Of a stretch of DNA of 64,000 nucleotides, positions 1-8,383 are shown piece by piece; the first letter of the stretch is position 1, and each line of letters starts with the position of its first letter. The notes under the pieces were generated by a model, which searched no databases, had not been told where the DNA came from, and worked only from the letters and a program-made list of their open reading frames with translations. The DNA comes from Pseudomonas putida S13.1.2 (GTDB taxonomy: Bacteria; Pseudomonadota; Gammaproteobacteria; Pseudomonadales; Pseudomonadaceae), in NCBI RefSeq assembly GCF_000498395.2, contig NZ_CP010979.1, forward strand, positions 1,674,001 to 1,738,000, in the 5' to 3' direction. The position numbers and the translations under genes were made by a program.

Positions 1-1
1 G

Positions 2-1150
2 TTCGACCCGTTGGCCGGTACCGTCATTGCTTTCTCCACCTATGCGGTGGGTTATGTCTCGCGCCCTTTGGGCGGGATCATCTTCGGCAGCCTGGGCGAC
101 AAGCTCGGCCGGCGCTGGGTTTTGGTAGCGACGCTGATCTTGATGGGCACAGTTACCGGGCTGATGGGGTTGTTACCTACCTATGAAACCTGGGGTATTT
201 GGAGCCCGATCCTGCTGGTCTTGCTGCGCTTCCTGCAAGGGGCGGCTATTGGTGGGGAGTGGGCCGGATCAGTACTGTTGTCCATGGAGCATGGCGAAGA
301 TCGCCATCGTGGCCGGAATGCTTCCTTCACACAGGTAGGACCGGCCTGCGGGACCCTGCTGGGTGCCGGGTTCATTGCCTTGATCACTTTTGTCATGACG
401 CCAGAGACGTTCCAGGAGTGGGGCTGGCGTATTCCATTCCTGTCCAGTGTCCTGCTGGTGATGCTCGGTTTCTGGCTGCGTCGTGGTGTAGATGAGACCC
501 CGGTGTTCAAGTCGATCGAGGCGAAGGAAGCCAAAGTCGACGCACCGGTGCGGGAAGTGTTCGTTGGCCACTGGCGCCGTTTGCTGGTCGCAGGCGGCGC
601 ACGTATCGGCTCGGACATCGTCTACGCGCTGCTGGTGGTGTTCACGCTTGCTTATGTGACCAACGTACTCCATTTACCGCGTTCTACTGCGCTGACTGCC
701 ACGATTATCGGTTCCGTGTTCCATGCCATCAGTGTTCCGCTGTTCGGCATGCTCTCCGACCGATTGGGGCGTCGCCCGGTCTACGCATTGGGAGCCGTGC
801 TATCGCTTGGCTGGGGGTTCGTATTCTTCGTGCTGCTGGATACTGCATCCCCTGTGCTCATCGGCCTGGCAGTCATTGTCGGCATGATCTTCCAGGCAAT
901 GATGTTCGGCCCCCAAGCTGCTTTCGTTACCGAGCAATTCCCCACCCGCGTCAGGTATGCCGGATCGTCGTTGGCCTATACCTTGGCCGGCATCGTCGGA
1001 AGCGGACTGGCCCCACTGGTTATTACGGGGATATTCAAGGTCTACGAGTCTTCGTTCGCTGTAAGCCTGTATATCGCTGGCGGGCTGATCATCACTTTGA
1101 TAGCACTCGCATTCGCGCGTGAAACCGCCAAAAAGCCGTTAGAAGACTAA
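2..1150 (+). CDS. MFS transporter, MHS (metabolite:H+ symporter) family, 5' end outside window
   Basis: This is an inner-membrane proton symporter of the shikimate/proline/alpha-ketoglutarate permease type. The frame is open to the left edge, so the start and roughly the first 50-60 residues (TM1 and the usual EWYDF-like stretch) lie outside the window; a TTG at position 11 is only an internal codon. About 382 residues are visible. Family marks are GDKLGRRWVL in the loop after TM2, RFLQGAAIGGEWAGS in TM4, and SDRLGRRPVY in the central loop. The C-terminus is complete at TAA. The pxpB-like gene starts about 70 bases downstream on the same strand, so this carrier probably imports the substrate of the oxoprolinase/carboxylase genes that follow. 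The substrate is inferred from context only. Confidence 0.88.
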   Translation, partial: FDPLAGTVIAFSTYAVGYVSRPLGGIIFGSLGDKLGRRWVLVATLILMGTVTGLMGLLPTYETWGIWSPILLVLLRFLQGAAIGGEWAGSVLLSMEHGEDRHRGRNASFTQVGPACGTLLGAGFIALITFVMTPETFQEWGWRIPFLSSVLLVMLGFWLRRGVDETPVFKSIEAKEAKVDAPVREVFVGHWRRLLVAGGARIGSDIVYALLVVFTLAYVTNVLHLPRSTALTATIIGSVFHAISVPLFGMLSDRLGRRPVYALGAVLSLGWGFVFFVLLDTASPVLIGLAVIVGMIFQAMMFGPQAAFVTEQFPTRVRYAGSSLAYTLAGIVGSGLAPLVITGIFKVYESSFAVSLYIAGGLIITLIALAFARETAKKPLED

Positions 1151-1222
1151 TCCGAAAAAGACAGGCAACTTCCTGATGTGCAATTGGGGTTGCCTGTCAA
1201 AACTTCGCTGTGGGATCAAGCC

Positions 1223-1909
1223 ATGCGAGATATAGATATTCTTGAAGCGCCTGCCGCCGAATTATTGTTTAGCCCGTCAGGTTGTGGTGCAGTGCTTGTT
1301 GATAGTTGCCAGTCAGTTTTTTCGCCAAGCGTGCAAAGAAAGTTTTTTTCACTCGCGCGCGCGCTGGAAACTGATCAACAGATCAGTGAATTGGTGCTCG
1401 GGGTGAACAATCTGTTGGTCATGTTTGACCCGCTCGTTAGTTCGCCTTCGGCGATTGAACAACTGATTCAGGGCCTTTGGCTGTATCCCGATGCGCTTCC
1501 TTCCACCCCCAGGGTTATGGAAATCCCGGTGAGCTACTGCGGTGAAGCCGGTGAGGACCTGGCCATGCTCGCCGAGTACGCGGGGCTCAGCATTGATCAG
1601 TGGATCGAACGTCACAGTAACGCGACCTACGAGGTGGCGTGCATCGGCTCCATGCCGGGCTTCGCCTACCTGACCGGGCTACCCGCCGAACTGGCCAGAC
1701 CCAGAAGAGCTTCGCCGCGGGCACAGCTCGCCAAAGGCTCTGTGATTATTGGCGGCACGCAAGCTGGCGTGATGCCGTGCACTGCACCGTCAGGCTGGCA
1801 CGTGGTTGGGCGTACCGACGTCGATTTGTTCGACATTCAAAAACAGCAGCCATGCCTGCTGTTGCCCGGCGATCAAGTCCGGTTCCTGGTCCGGGAGGAA
1901 GTGTCATGA
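1223..1909 (+). CDS. pxpB: 5-oxoprolinase subunit B-like (KipI / allophanate hydrolase subunit 1 family)
   Basis: Together with subunits C and A, this family opens the 5-oxoproline lactam ring using ATP in the cytoplasm; the same domain forms half of the carboxyltransferase of urea carboxylase. The protein has 228 residues from ATG 1223. Hallmarks are VSYCGEAGEDLAML, then GSMPGFAYLTGLP, a PRRASPR segment, GSVIIGGTQAGVMP and SGWHVVGRTD, in the usual KipI order. A longer reading begins at a GTG at 1178, but the KipI-type N-terminus fits ATG 1223 better. The stop overlaps the next start by 4 bases (ATGA), so B and C are translationally coupled. The family call is firm; the substrate is not shown by the sequence. 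Confidence 0.88.
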   Translation: MRDIDILEAPAAELLFSPSGCGAVLVDSCQSVFSPSVQRKFFSLARALETDQQISELVLGVNNLLVMFDPLVSSPSAIEQLIQGLWLYPDALPSTPRVMEIPVSYCGEAGEDLAMLAEYAGLSIDQWIERHSNATYEVACIGSMPGFAYLTGLPAELARPRRASPRAQLAKGSVIIGGTQAGVMPCTAPSGWHVVGRTDVDLFDIQKQQPCLLLPGDQVRFLVREEVS

Positions 1910-2871
1910 TCGAAGTGCTGAGCAGTGGTGCCCTCAACCTGGTCCAGGATCTCGGGCGCTCTGGGTGTATGGCGATGGGGGTGAGCCGCAGTGGCGCCAT
2001 GGATGCCCCCGCGCTGATGATTGCCAACTGGCTGGTTGGCAACCAGCAAAACGCAGCAGGGCTTGAAGTCAACATCTTTCCGTTCCGTTTCAAGCCAGAG
2101 CGTACGTTGCTCGTCAGTTGTACCGGTGCACACTGCGCAATGAACGTGGATGGGTATCCCGTACCCAGTTGGACTTGCCTGGAGATCAGGGCCGGCCAAC
2201 AAGTGGTGGTTGAGCGCCCACGCTTGGGGGGCAGGGCTTATCTCGCGTTTTCAGGTGGTGTTGACGCACCGGTGCAGTTGGGCTCCCGTGCGACAGATCT
2301 GAAGGCGGGGTTTGGCGGTCATGAAGGACGCGGCGTCAATCGTGGCGACCGTCTCCAACTGTTGCCCCAAAGCCTTTCATCAACAGATCGTGCCATTCTG
2401 CCGCTTGAGCGTGTGCTGCATGCAGAGGCCATGCGTCGCCAGCAGGTGACGGTGCGGGCGATCGCTGCAGCTCAGGCTGACGACTTTTCCTCCACCTCGT
2501 TGGACGCGTTCTATTCCTCGCCCTACGAAGTTACCCCGCAGGCCAATCGTGTCGGTTACCGCCTCCAGGGCCAACCCCTGCAGATCCTTCGCCCCATCGA
2601 GTTGCTCTCCCACGGCATTGCGCCGGGCACTGTCCAGGTGCCGCCGGCGGGGCAACCCATCGTGCAACTGGCAGAAGCCAATACCTGTGGTGGCTATCCA
2701 AAGATCGCCACGGTGCTCGATTGCGATCTGTGGCGCCTTGCCCAAGCAGGCGTCGGCTGCAGCATCTATTTCAAGTCCATCACTGTGGCCGAAGGCATCG
2801 AAGCCCTTGCCCATCACCGTGCGGCGCTCGCGAACATTCAGCGACAACTGGGCGTCAGCCCATCAGCCTGA
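1906..2871 (+). CDS. pxpC: 5-oxoprolinase subunit C-like (biotin-dependent carboxyltransferase domain, KipA family)
   Basis: This is the partner of subunit B and the second half of the carboxyltransferase-like fold (AHS2 domain). It has 321 residues from the ATG at 1906, which overlaps the TGA of pxpB; the frame is open far upstream, but that part only shadows pxpB. Family marks are LVQDLGRSG near the N-terminus, GVSRSGAMDAPALM, NWLVGNQQNAAGLEV, RAYLAFSGGVDAP and, near the C-terminus, GQPIVQLAEANTCGGYPKIA. In urea carboxylase this fold uses carboxybiotin, so finding biotin carboxylase and carrier genes immediately downstream supports a carboxylation step here rather than a purely PxpABC-type hydrolysis. 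That last point is inference. Confidence 0.88.
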   Translation: MIEVLSSGALNLVQDLGRSGCMAMGVSRSGAMDAPALMIANWLVGNQQNAAGLEVNIFPFRFKPERTLLVSCTGAHCAMNVDGYPVPSWTCLEIRAGQQVVVERPRLGGRAYLAFSGGVDAPVQLGSRATDLKAGFGGHEGRGVNRGDRLQLLPQSLSSTDRAILPLERVLHAEAMRRQQVTVRAIAAAQADDFSSTSLDAFYSSPYEVTPQANRVGYRLQGQPLQILRPIELLSHGIAPGTVQVPPAGQPIVQLAEANTCGGYPKIATVLDCDLWRLAQAGVGCSIYFKSITVAEGIEALAHHRAALANIQRQLGVSPSA

Positions 2872-2886
2872 TTCGAGGAACAGACA

Positions 2887-3345
2887 ATGAACCACAATAC
2901 CTTACGCATCGATATCAACTCGGATATGGGCGAAGGCTTCGGCCCCTGGAAAATGGGTGACGATGACGCGATTCTCGATATCGTGACCTCTGCCAACGTC
3001 GCCTGCGGACAGCATGCCGGCGACCCTGAGATTATGGCTAGCACCTTCGCCCAGGCCAAAGCCAAGGGTGTGGCAGTGGGGGCTCACCCCGGTTTTCCGG
3101 ATCTGTGGGGTTTCGGTCGCAGAGTGATTCCCCACACGACTGGCGAAATTGAGCGCTTCGTCGCATACCAAGTCGGTGCGGCTGTGGCGCTGTCGAGTTA
3201 CGCAGGGCACCCCATCACTTTCGTCAAAGCCCATGGTGCGCTCGGGAATCTCACCCAAACGGACCCCGAGGTTGCCAAGGCGATCGCCAGGGCCGTCAAA
3301 GCCGTAGACCCCAAGCTTGTCTGCGTTACGTTCGCGGGGGCCTGA
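2887..3345 (+). CDS. pxpA: 5-oxoprolinase subunit A-like (LamB/YcsF family), N-terminal part of a split gene
   Basis: This reading frame holds the first 152 residues of a LamB/YcsF protein, whose family length is about 250. It opens with [20 protein letters not shown], followed by [28 protein letters not shown] and [10 protein letters not shown], all typical. It ends early at TGA 3343-3345 after VCVTFAGA. The rest of the protein continues in another frame from 3345. Adding one G to the G5 run at 3336-3340 would join the two parts as [14 protein letters not shown], which matches the family. The stop and next start overlap as TGATG, so re-initiation is possible. Start ATG 2887 has only a weak ribosome site (gaggaacag upstream). 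Confidence 0.85.
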   Translation: MNHNTLRIDINSDMGEGFGPWKMGDDDAILDIVTSANVACGQHAGDPEIMASTFAQAKAKGVAVGAHPGFPDLWGFGRRVIPHTTGEIERFVAYQVGAAVALSSYAGHPITFVKAHGALGNLTQTDPEVAKAIARAVKAVDPKLVCVTFAGA

Positions 3346-3668
3346 TGATTCCGATTGCCAATGATATGGGCCTCGAAACCCGTGCAGAGGTCTTCGCGGA
3401 CCGCGCTTACACCGAGGCCGGCCATCTGGTTCATCGTAAAGAGCCTGGTGCAGTACTCCATGACGTGGATTTCGCCGCCCAGCGCATGCTGCGCATGGTT
3501 CGGGCAGGCGGTATCGAAACGGTGAGCGGGCGCATGCTTCCAGTCCATATCGACACCATCTGTGTGCACAGCGATACGCCAGGTGCGATCAGCATGGCAG
3601 GGGTGCTACGCAAGACATTGGAGTCGGCCGGCGTCCAGGTCTGTGCTTTTGCCGGGGGATCCCGCTGA
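3345..3668 (+). CDS. pxpA: 5-oxoprolinase subunit A-like (LamB/YcsF family), C-terminal part of a split gene
   Basis: This 107-residue frame carries the second half of the LamB/YcsF protein: EVFADRAYTEAGHLVHR, KEPGAVLHD, RMLRMVRAGGIETVSG and the signature IDTICVHSDTPGA. It starts at the ATG inside the TGATG overlap with the N-terminal part. It could be made by re-initiation as a separate chain, by ribosomal or transcriptional slippage on the G-run, or not at all if the shift is a true mutation; a base-call error in the homopolymer is also possible. Its own stop again overlaps the next start as TGATG (3666-3670), so the operon is tightly coupled. Confidence 0.82.
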   Translation: MIPIANDMGLETRAEVFADRAYTEAGHLVHRKEPGAVLHDVDFAAQRMLRMVRAGGIETVSGRMLPVHIDTICVHSDTPGAISMAGVLRKTLESAGVQVCAFAGGSR

Positions 3669-4102
3669 TGGACAAACCCCTTGTCGAACGGCTCGTCAGT
3701 CTGTTCGAAAACAGCGCGTTGAGTGAAATCGAATACTCGGCGGACGGCACGCGTATTCGGTTGGTGAAAGCGTCGGGTCAAACTGTGCCTGAGCAGCCGC
3801 GGCTGATTGAAGCGCAGCCACCCATGACAACCCCGACACGCCAATCGAGTTGGACCATTGATGCTGGATTGACTGGCATTTTCTACCGCGCACCTTCGCC
3901 GGATGAGCCCACTTTCGTCGACGTTGGCACTGTCATCGAGGAAGGCCAGCAGGTCGGAATCATTGAGGCGATGAAGATGCTTAACGTGCTCGAAAGCGAG
4001 CGCAGCGGGCGTGTGGTACGCATCCTGGTGGAGGACGGTGCTTCGGTCGAAGCTGGGACGCCGTTGTTCGAGCTGCAGTTGAGGGAGGACGCCCATGTTT
4101 GA
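3668..4102 (+). CDS. Biotin carboxyl carrier protein (AccB-like)
   Basis: This 144-residue protein carries biotin between a biotin carboxylase and a carboxyltransferase. The N-terminal helix-like part (about 1-35) resembles AccB, and the C-terminal biotinyl domain holds the EAMKM motif with the biotinylated lysine at residue 103. The start ATG 3668 overlaps the previous stop, and the stop overlaps the start of the biotin carboxylase gene by 8 bases. The housekeeping accBC pair normally sits elsewhere in Pseudomonas, so this one probably serves the lactam operon, with the KipI/KipA-type proteins as carboxyltransferase. The domain call is firm; the partnership is inferred from order and overlap. 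Confidence 0.88.
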   Translation: MDKPLVERLVSLFENSALSEIEYSADGTRIRLVKASGQTVPEQPRLIEAQPPMTTPTRQSSWTIDAGLTGIFYRAPSPDEPTFVDVGTVIEEGQQVGIIEAMKMLNVLESERSGRVVRILVEDGASVEAGTPLFELQLREDAHV

Positions 4103-5471
4103 TTCAGTTTTGATCGCCAACCGAGGCGAGATTGCCTTGAGAATCCTGCGTGCCTGCCGGGCATTGCAGATCCGGACTATCGCCGTGCACTCCACAGCAG
4201 ACGCCGATCTGCGCCATGTGCAACTGGCCGACCAGGCCCTGTGTATTGGTCCCGCAGCTTCGGCGCAAAGTTATCTGGACATCGATCGCCTGATGGAGGC
4301 CGCTGAGTTGACCGGCGCGGGCGCCATCCACCCCGGCTACGGCTTTTTGTCTGAGCGAGCCGATTTTGCCGAGGCTGTCGAACGCTCCGGGCGGGTCTAC
4401 ATCGGCCCCACTGCTGCGGCCATTCGCCTGATGGGCGACAAGGTCAGTGCCAAGAAGGCCATGCTTGAATCCGGTGTGCCCTGCGTGCCCGGCTCGGACG
4501 GCGCTCTGCCTGGCGACCCCCAGGCGGTGGCTGATATAGCCCGGGATGTTGGGTATCCGCTGATCGTGAAGGCCGCAGGCGGTGGAGGCGGGCGGGGAAT
4601 GCGCATCGTCCGCGAGCCAAGCCAGTTGGCTCAGGCGGTGGCCACCACGCGTGAGGAAGCCAATCGCGCGTTTGGGAACCCGGCCCTTTACATCGAACGT
4701 TTCCTCGAAAATCCGCGGCATATCGAAATCCAGATACTGGCGGACGGATTCGGCAATGCCGTATGGCTCGGCGAGCGTGACTGTTCCATGCAACGGCGGC
4801 ATCAGAAGGTGATCGAAGAATCTCCTGCCCCCGGTGTTTCGCGGGAGGCTATCGCAGAGATCGGGCAACGCTGTGTCGACGCCTGTATGCACATCGGCTA
4901 TCGCGGCGCGGGCACTTTCGAGTTTCTCTACGAAGACGGGGCTTTCTACTTCATCGAGATGAACACCCGAATCCAGGTCGAGCATCCGGTGACTGAGTTG
5001 GTGACCGGTATCGATCTGGTGGTGGAGCAGTTGCGAATCGCCCGGGGGGAGCCTCTGTCGTTCAGCCAGAAGGATGTTGCCGTGACCGGGCACGCCATTG
5101 AGTGTCGCATCAACGCCGAGGACCCATGGCGGTTCACGCCGGCACCGGGCACAGTCGACCATTGGCTTGCGCCTGGCGGCCCGGGAGTTCGTGTCGAGTC
5201 CCACTTGTATTCCGGGTACCGAGTACCGGCCCATTACGACTCGCTGGTGGCCAAGATGCTTACGTATGGCAGCAACCGCGAGGAGGCCGTCAGCAGGATG
5301 CGCCAGGCACTGGCAGAAACCGTGCTGGAGGGGATTTCATGCACTATTCCACTGCATAGACGGTTGATGGATGAACCTGGTTTCACAGCTGGCGGCTACA
5401 ACATCCATCACCTGGAACATCTTTTCGAACAAGGCTTTGGTCAGTCTGCGGAGAGCCCTCATGAGCGTTGA
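4095..5471 (+). CDS. Biotin carboxylase (AccC-like)
   Basis: This enzyme carboxylates biotin on its carrier protein using ATP and bicarbonate. At 458 residues it is of normal length for a stand-alone biotin carboxylase. Domains in order: the N-terminal Rossmann-like domain opening with [17 protein letters not shown], the ATP-grasp with GGGGRGMR near residue 162, the catalytic stretch [15 protein letters not shown], and a C-terminal domain with [13 protein letters not shown]. It overlaps the carrier gene upstream by 8 bases and the next gene by 11, so all are in one transcript. It may form a carboxylase with the KipI/KipA-type proteins. A duplicate housekeeping accC is the less likely reading because of the neighbours. 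Confidence 0.92.
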   Translation: MFDSVLIANRGEIALRILRACRALQIRTIAVHSTADADLRHVQLADQALCIGPAASAQSYLDIDRLMEAAELTGAGAIHPGYGFLSERADFAEAVERSGRVYIGPTAAAIRLMGDKVSAKKAMLESGVPCVPGSDGALPGDPQAVADIARDVGYPLIVKAAGGGGGRGMRIVREPSQLAQAVATTREEANRAFGNPALYIERFLENPRHIEIQILADGFGNAVWLGERDCSMQRRHQKVIEESPAPGVSREAIAEIGQRCVDACMHIGYRGAGTFEFLYEDGAFYFIEMNTRIQVEHPVTELVTGIDLVVEQLRIARGEPLSFSQKDVAVTGHAIECRINAEDPWRFTPAPGTVDHWLAPGGPGVRVESHLYSGYRVPAHYDSLVAKMLTYGSNREEAVSRMRQALAETVLEGISCTIPLHRRLMDEPGFTAGGYNIHHLEHLFEQGFGQSAESPHER

Positions 5472-5862
5472 AGAACTCGCGGTACTGATTGAGCAGTTGC
5501 AGGGGCGAGGTATTGCGAGATGTGAGTACGAAACTGAGCAGGGGTCAGTGGTTCTGGTCTTCGCGTCACAATCCCGTACATCTGTCGTGGAAAAGGTTCA
5601 ACTGCCTGTCCCGGGTCGCCAGGATACTTTAGTCGAGGCTCCGAAGGCCGGCCGGTTCTTGTCTTCCCATCCTTTGCAGGGCGTCGCTCTGGCGGCCGTT
5701 GGCGAACCTGTCGAGGCGGGTGCAATCATCGGCTTCATTCAGGTTGGTGAGTCACTTCAGCCCGTCAAAGCGAAAGCCGCTGGCGTCATGGTCGGCTACT
5801 GCCCGGTCGACGGCGAGCTTGTCGGCTACGGGGCGCCAATCGCAAGGCTGATCCCTTCCTAA
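5461..5862 (+). CDS. Biotinyl-domain-like protein lacking the biotin attachment lysine
   Basis: This protein has 133 residues from ATG 5461, overlapping the biotin carboxylase stop by 11 bases. It aligns by eye with the AccB-like protein at 3668: an N-terminal helical part with [16 protein letters not shown], then a hammerhead-like domain ([11 protein letters not shown] through [11 protein letters not shown]). Where the carrier has [13 protein letters not shown], this one reads [13 protein letters not shown], so the AMKM motif and its lysine are missing and it should not be biotinylated. It may be a structural or regulatory subunit of the carboxylase, or a decayed duplicate that has kept its frame. 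An upstream in-frame start at 5371 would run inside accC and is rejected. Confidence 0.72.
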   Translation: MSVEELAVLIEQLQGRGIARCEYETEQGSVVLVFASQSRTSVVEKVQLPVPGRQDTLVEAPKAGRFLSSHPLQGVALAAVGEPVEAGAIIGFIQVGESLQPVKAKAAGVMVGYCPVDGELVGYGAPIARLIPS

Positions 5863-5943
5863 GGGAATGCCAGCAAGCGCACGACCTTATTGTGCGCACT
5901 CCCTCCCGCGGTATTCATCTACTCAAGAAGAAGAGGTCTCTGC

Positions 5944-7176
5944 ATGCGTGCACATTGGCCCGTGGTACCTGCTGTCCTGTGTTTGACCTTTGCAACGGAC
6001 CTGAGAGCCGCTGGCTTTCTCGAAGACAGCCGGGCAAACGTCGACTTCAGAAACCTGTATTTCGATCGAGACTTTCGCCAGCCTGGAGGTAACACTGCAA
6101 ACGGGCAAAGCCAGGCACGGGAATGGGGTCAAGCCGCCGTTCTTACACTCCAATCCGGATTTACTCAAGGCACGTTTGGGCTGGGGATCGATGGCGTCGC
6201 CATGACCGGCCTCAACCTCGATTCCAGCCCAGATCGTGCAGGCACCGGCATGTTCCCAACTGAGCGTGACGGCAGTTCGGATGATGAATTCAGCCGACTG
6301 GGCGCGAGCTTCAAATTGAAGTACTCCAAGACACTTGTTCGCTCAGGTGTCATGGCCTTCCGTAAGCCCGTGCTTCAAAGCGCCGACTCTCGTCTGTTGC
6401 CTGGTCTGTTCAAAGCCACCACGCTGGAATCCAGTGAGCTGGCGGGCCTGACGCTTCAGGCTGCACGCGTGACGAAGACGATGGGTTTGGATTCATCCAC
6501 CTGGGAGCGGCTGACCAGCCGCTATGGCGGGCGCAGCGGCGATTTCATCCTTTACGGAGCGGATTACGCGCTGAATGACAAAAGCCAACTCCGGGCGTAT
6601 TACGGAAAGCTGGACGGCATTTACCAACACACGCTGGCCAATTACCTAGGGCGCGTCGATTTCACGGTGGATCGACACCTCTCTTTCGATTTGCGCTGGG
6701 CGAAGGCGGGGGAGGTAGAGGACTTTCGCGACATCGACAACAGGGCAGTGGGCGCCTTGGTAGGGTTCCGCCAGAAGCACCACACATTGAGTCTGGGCTT
6801 CCAGAAAATGAGCGGGCACGATGCTTATCCGTACGTAAACGGAACCGATCCCTACCTTGTTAACTTCGTTCAGATCCTGCAGTTCTCCAATGCTGGAGAG
6901 CGTTCATGGCAGTTGCGCTACGATCTGGATCTGGCCGCATGGGGTGTTCCTGGGTTGAGCTTCATGAGCCGATACGTCCGGGGCGACCAAGTACAACTTT
7001 CGAGCGGCGGCGAAGGACGAGAATGGGAGCGCAATAGTGAGGTCACCTATGTCATTCAGGGCGGCTCATGGAAAAACGCCTCAATCAAATGGCGCAACGC
7101 CACTGTCCGCTCAACCTTTGGCAATGATATCGACGAAAACCGCCTCGTGATCAGCTACCCACTGAGCCTGTTCTGA
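5944..7176 (+). CDS. OprD-family outer-membrane porin
   Basis: This is a substrate-specific outer-membrane channel of 410 residues. It has a Sec signal peptide (about residues 1-22, hydrophobic AVLCLTFATDL, ending LRA/AGF) followed by the family's opening FLEDSRANVDFRNLYFDRDF. Later marks are AYYGKLDGIYQHTLANYLG and a C-terminus ending in phenylalanine (SYPLSLF), as expected for a beta-barrel. The frame is open upstream to 5890, but ATG 5944 begins the signal peptide. It is 81 bases after the carboxylase operon and on the same strand. From memory, the P. aeruginosa porin OpdO (pyroglutamate) also lies near LamB/YcsF-type genes, which would fit 5-oxoproline or a relative as substrate; I could not check this. 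Confidence 0.9.
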   Translation: MRAHWPVVPAVLCLTFATDLRAAGFLEDSRANVDFRNLYFDRDFRQPGGNTANGQSQAREWGQAAVLTLQSGFTQGTFGLGIDGVAMTGLNLDSSPDRAGTGMFPTERDGSSDDEFSRLGASFKLKYSKTLVRSGVMAFRKPVLQSADSRLLPGLFKATTLESSELAGLTLQAARVTKTMGLDSSTWERLTSRYGGRSGDFILYGADYALNDKSQLRAYYGKLDGIYQHTLANYLGRVDFTVDRHLSFDLRWAKAGEVEDFRDIDNRAVGALVGFRQKHHTLSLGFQKMSGHDAYPYVNGTDPYLVNFVQILQFSNAGERSWQLRYDLDLAAWGVPGLSFMSRYVRGDQVQLSSGGEGREWERNSEVTYVIQGGSWKNASIKWRNATVRSTFGNDIDENRLVISYPLSLF

Positions 7177-7199
7177 TGGATCATCGACCTTAGATGAAC

Positions 7200-7219
7200 G
7201 CCCCGCTTGGTAGCGGGGC
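7200..7219 (+). terminator. Hairpin after the porin gene
   Basis: The arms gccccgc (7200-7206) and gcggggc (7213-7219) pair perfectly around a 6-base loop, 24 bases after the porin stop. There is no clear T-run, so termination may be weak or the hairpin may instead protect the mRNA end. Confidence 0.5.
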
Positions 7220-7249
7220 TATCCGCCGGATCAAGCTCGTGGGGAATCA

Positions 7250-8161
7250 ATGAATACGCGTTTCATCGAGGCGTTCTTGCAGATTGCAAGGCTGAAAAGC
7301 TTCAGAGCTGCGGCCGAGCATTTGCACCTGACTCAGGCTGCCATATCCAATCGGATCGCTTCGCTTGAAGAAGAGATCGGTGCTCGGTTATTTGAGCGGG
7401 AGACACGAGAGCTCAAGCTGACTGCGGTCGGCTCGCGGCTGGTCGATTATGGCGAGCGCATGCTGGATCTGGAACAAGAGATCCGCCACCTGGGTCGGCC
7501 CAGTCACGAAGTTTTGGGGTTGGTACGCATTGGCGCTGTAGACAGCGTGGTGCATACCTGGTTGATAGCCTTCCTGAAGCGCTTGCAGTCGACATATCCT
7601 GGTATCGAAGTTCAGCTGACCTCGGAAACTAGCGCCGGTGTCTACAAGGCGCTGCGTGATGGGGTGATCGATATCGCCCTGCAGACGCATCCCATCGAAG
7701 GTGACGGTATCACCAGCATTCCCTGCCTCTCGATCGCCACAGGGTGGATAGTAAGCAACCAGGCGATGATCAGTACCCAGCAGCCCATTCTGGATTTGCT
7801 GGGTCAGCCAACCATTACCATGAGCCAGAACTCACAGCCGCATCTGGTGCTCAAGGAGCTCTATCGCAGATTCTGCCTCCCGGTCGGCAAGACGCATCAC
7901 GTCAGCTCCATATCCGCACTGGTGCAGCTCGTTGAGGCTGGGTTTGGTAACGCGTTCGTTCCCCTTGCGCCCGTGCGTTATGCAATTGAGTCGGGTCGAG
8001 TGAGGATGGTGGATTGCGGCCTGCCGATCCCTAACCAGCCATTGGTTGTAAGCTACACCCAAGCGCATTCGTCCGAGGCTATTCGATTGGTAGCCGAGCT
8101 TGCCTGTCTTGAATGCGACCAGTACGTGCGCACACTCGTGCCGCCATACGCTGCCACCTGA
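7250..8161 (+). CDS. LysR-family transcriptional regulator
   Basis: This 303-residue protein has an N-terminal winged helix-turn-helix (about 1-60: RFIEAFLQIARLKSFRAAAE, HLTQAAISNRIASLEEEIG, ARLFERETRELKLT) and a C-terminal effector-binding domain. A GGGGAA ribosome site lies 8 bases before ATG 7250. It follows the porin on the same strand, with the gallate cluster downstream. It most likely senses the substrate of the upstream lactam/carboxylase operon, because the gallate genes have their own regulator. No operator could be assigned with confidence. Confidence 0.88.
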   Translation: MNTRFIEAFLQIARLKSFRAAAEHLHLTQAAISNRIASLEEEIGARLFERETRELKLTAVGSRLVDYGERMLDLEQEIRHLGRPSHEVLGLVRIGAVDSVVHTWLIAFLKRLQSTYPGIEVQLTSETSAGVYKALRDGVIDIALQTHPIEGDGITSIPCLSIATGWIVSNQAMISTQQPILDLLGQPTITMSQNSQPHLVLKELYRRFCLPVGKTHHVSSISALVQLVEAGFGNAFVPLAPVRYAIESGRVRMVDCGLPIPNQPLVVSYTQAHSSEAIRLVAELACLECDQYVRTLVPPYAAT

Positions 8162-8190
8162 TTGATCCATTTCAGTCAGCCTCTGGCGGA

Positions 8191-8215
8191 GCCTTCCGCT
8201 CGGCGAGCGGCTCGG
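8191..8215 (+). terminator. Hairpin after the LysR gene
   Basis: The arms ccgctc (8196-8201) and gagcgg (8205-8210) lie 30 bases after the LysR stop and are followed by ctcgggctttcc, whose GC-then-CTTTCC tail resembles other terminators in this window. The remaining bases to 8383 hold only the leader of the next gene. Confidence 0.45.
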
Positions 8216-8383
8216 GCTTTCCATTCATCCAATAAGAAAAACAGATACCTGCTTAAGGATTTCATGGAGGCGGGGAAGGGATGCCCGCCTTAGAGTCACC
8301 TTCGTCCATAAGTCAGATGGCGCTTACCGTTGCGGCAAGCATTCGCCTCGGCTTGGTCCCTACAAAAACAAGAAGGTGAAAGC

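Noticed and set aside
1639..1905. Upstream extension of the pxpC frame
   Set aside because: It only shadows pxpB; the ATG overlapping the pxpB stop gives the family N-terminus.
3330..3350. Programmed -1 frameshifting in pxpA as the firm explanation
   Set aside because: The GGG/GCC slip would work on paper, but I see no strong downstream stimulator, and a simple one-base deletion or read error explains it as well.
4104..5234. A 376-codon open frame on the minus strand
   Set aside because: It is a shadow of the biotin carboxylase gene, which shows strong catalytic motifs.
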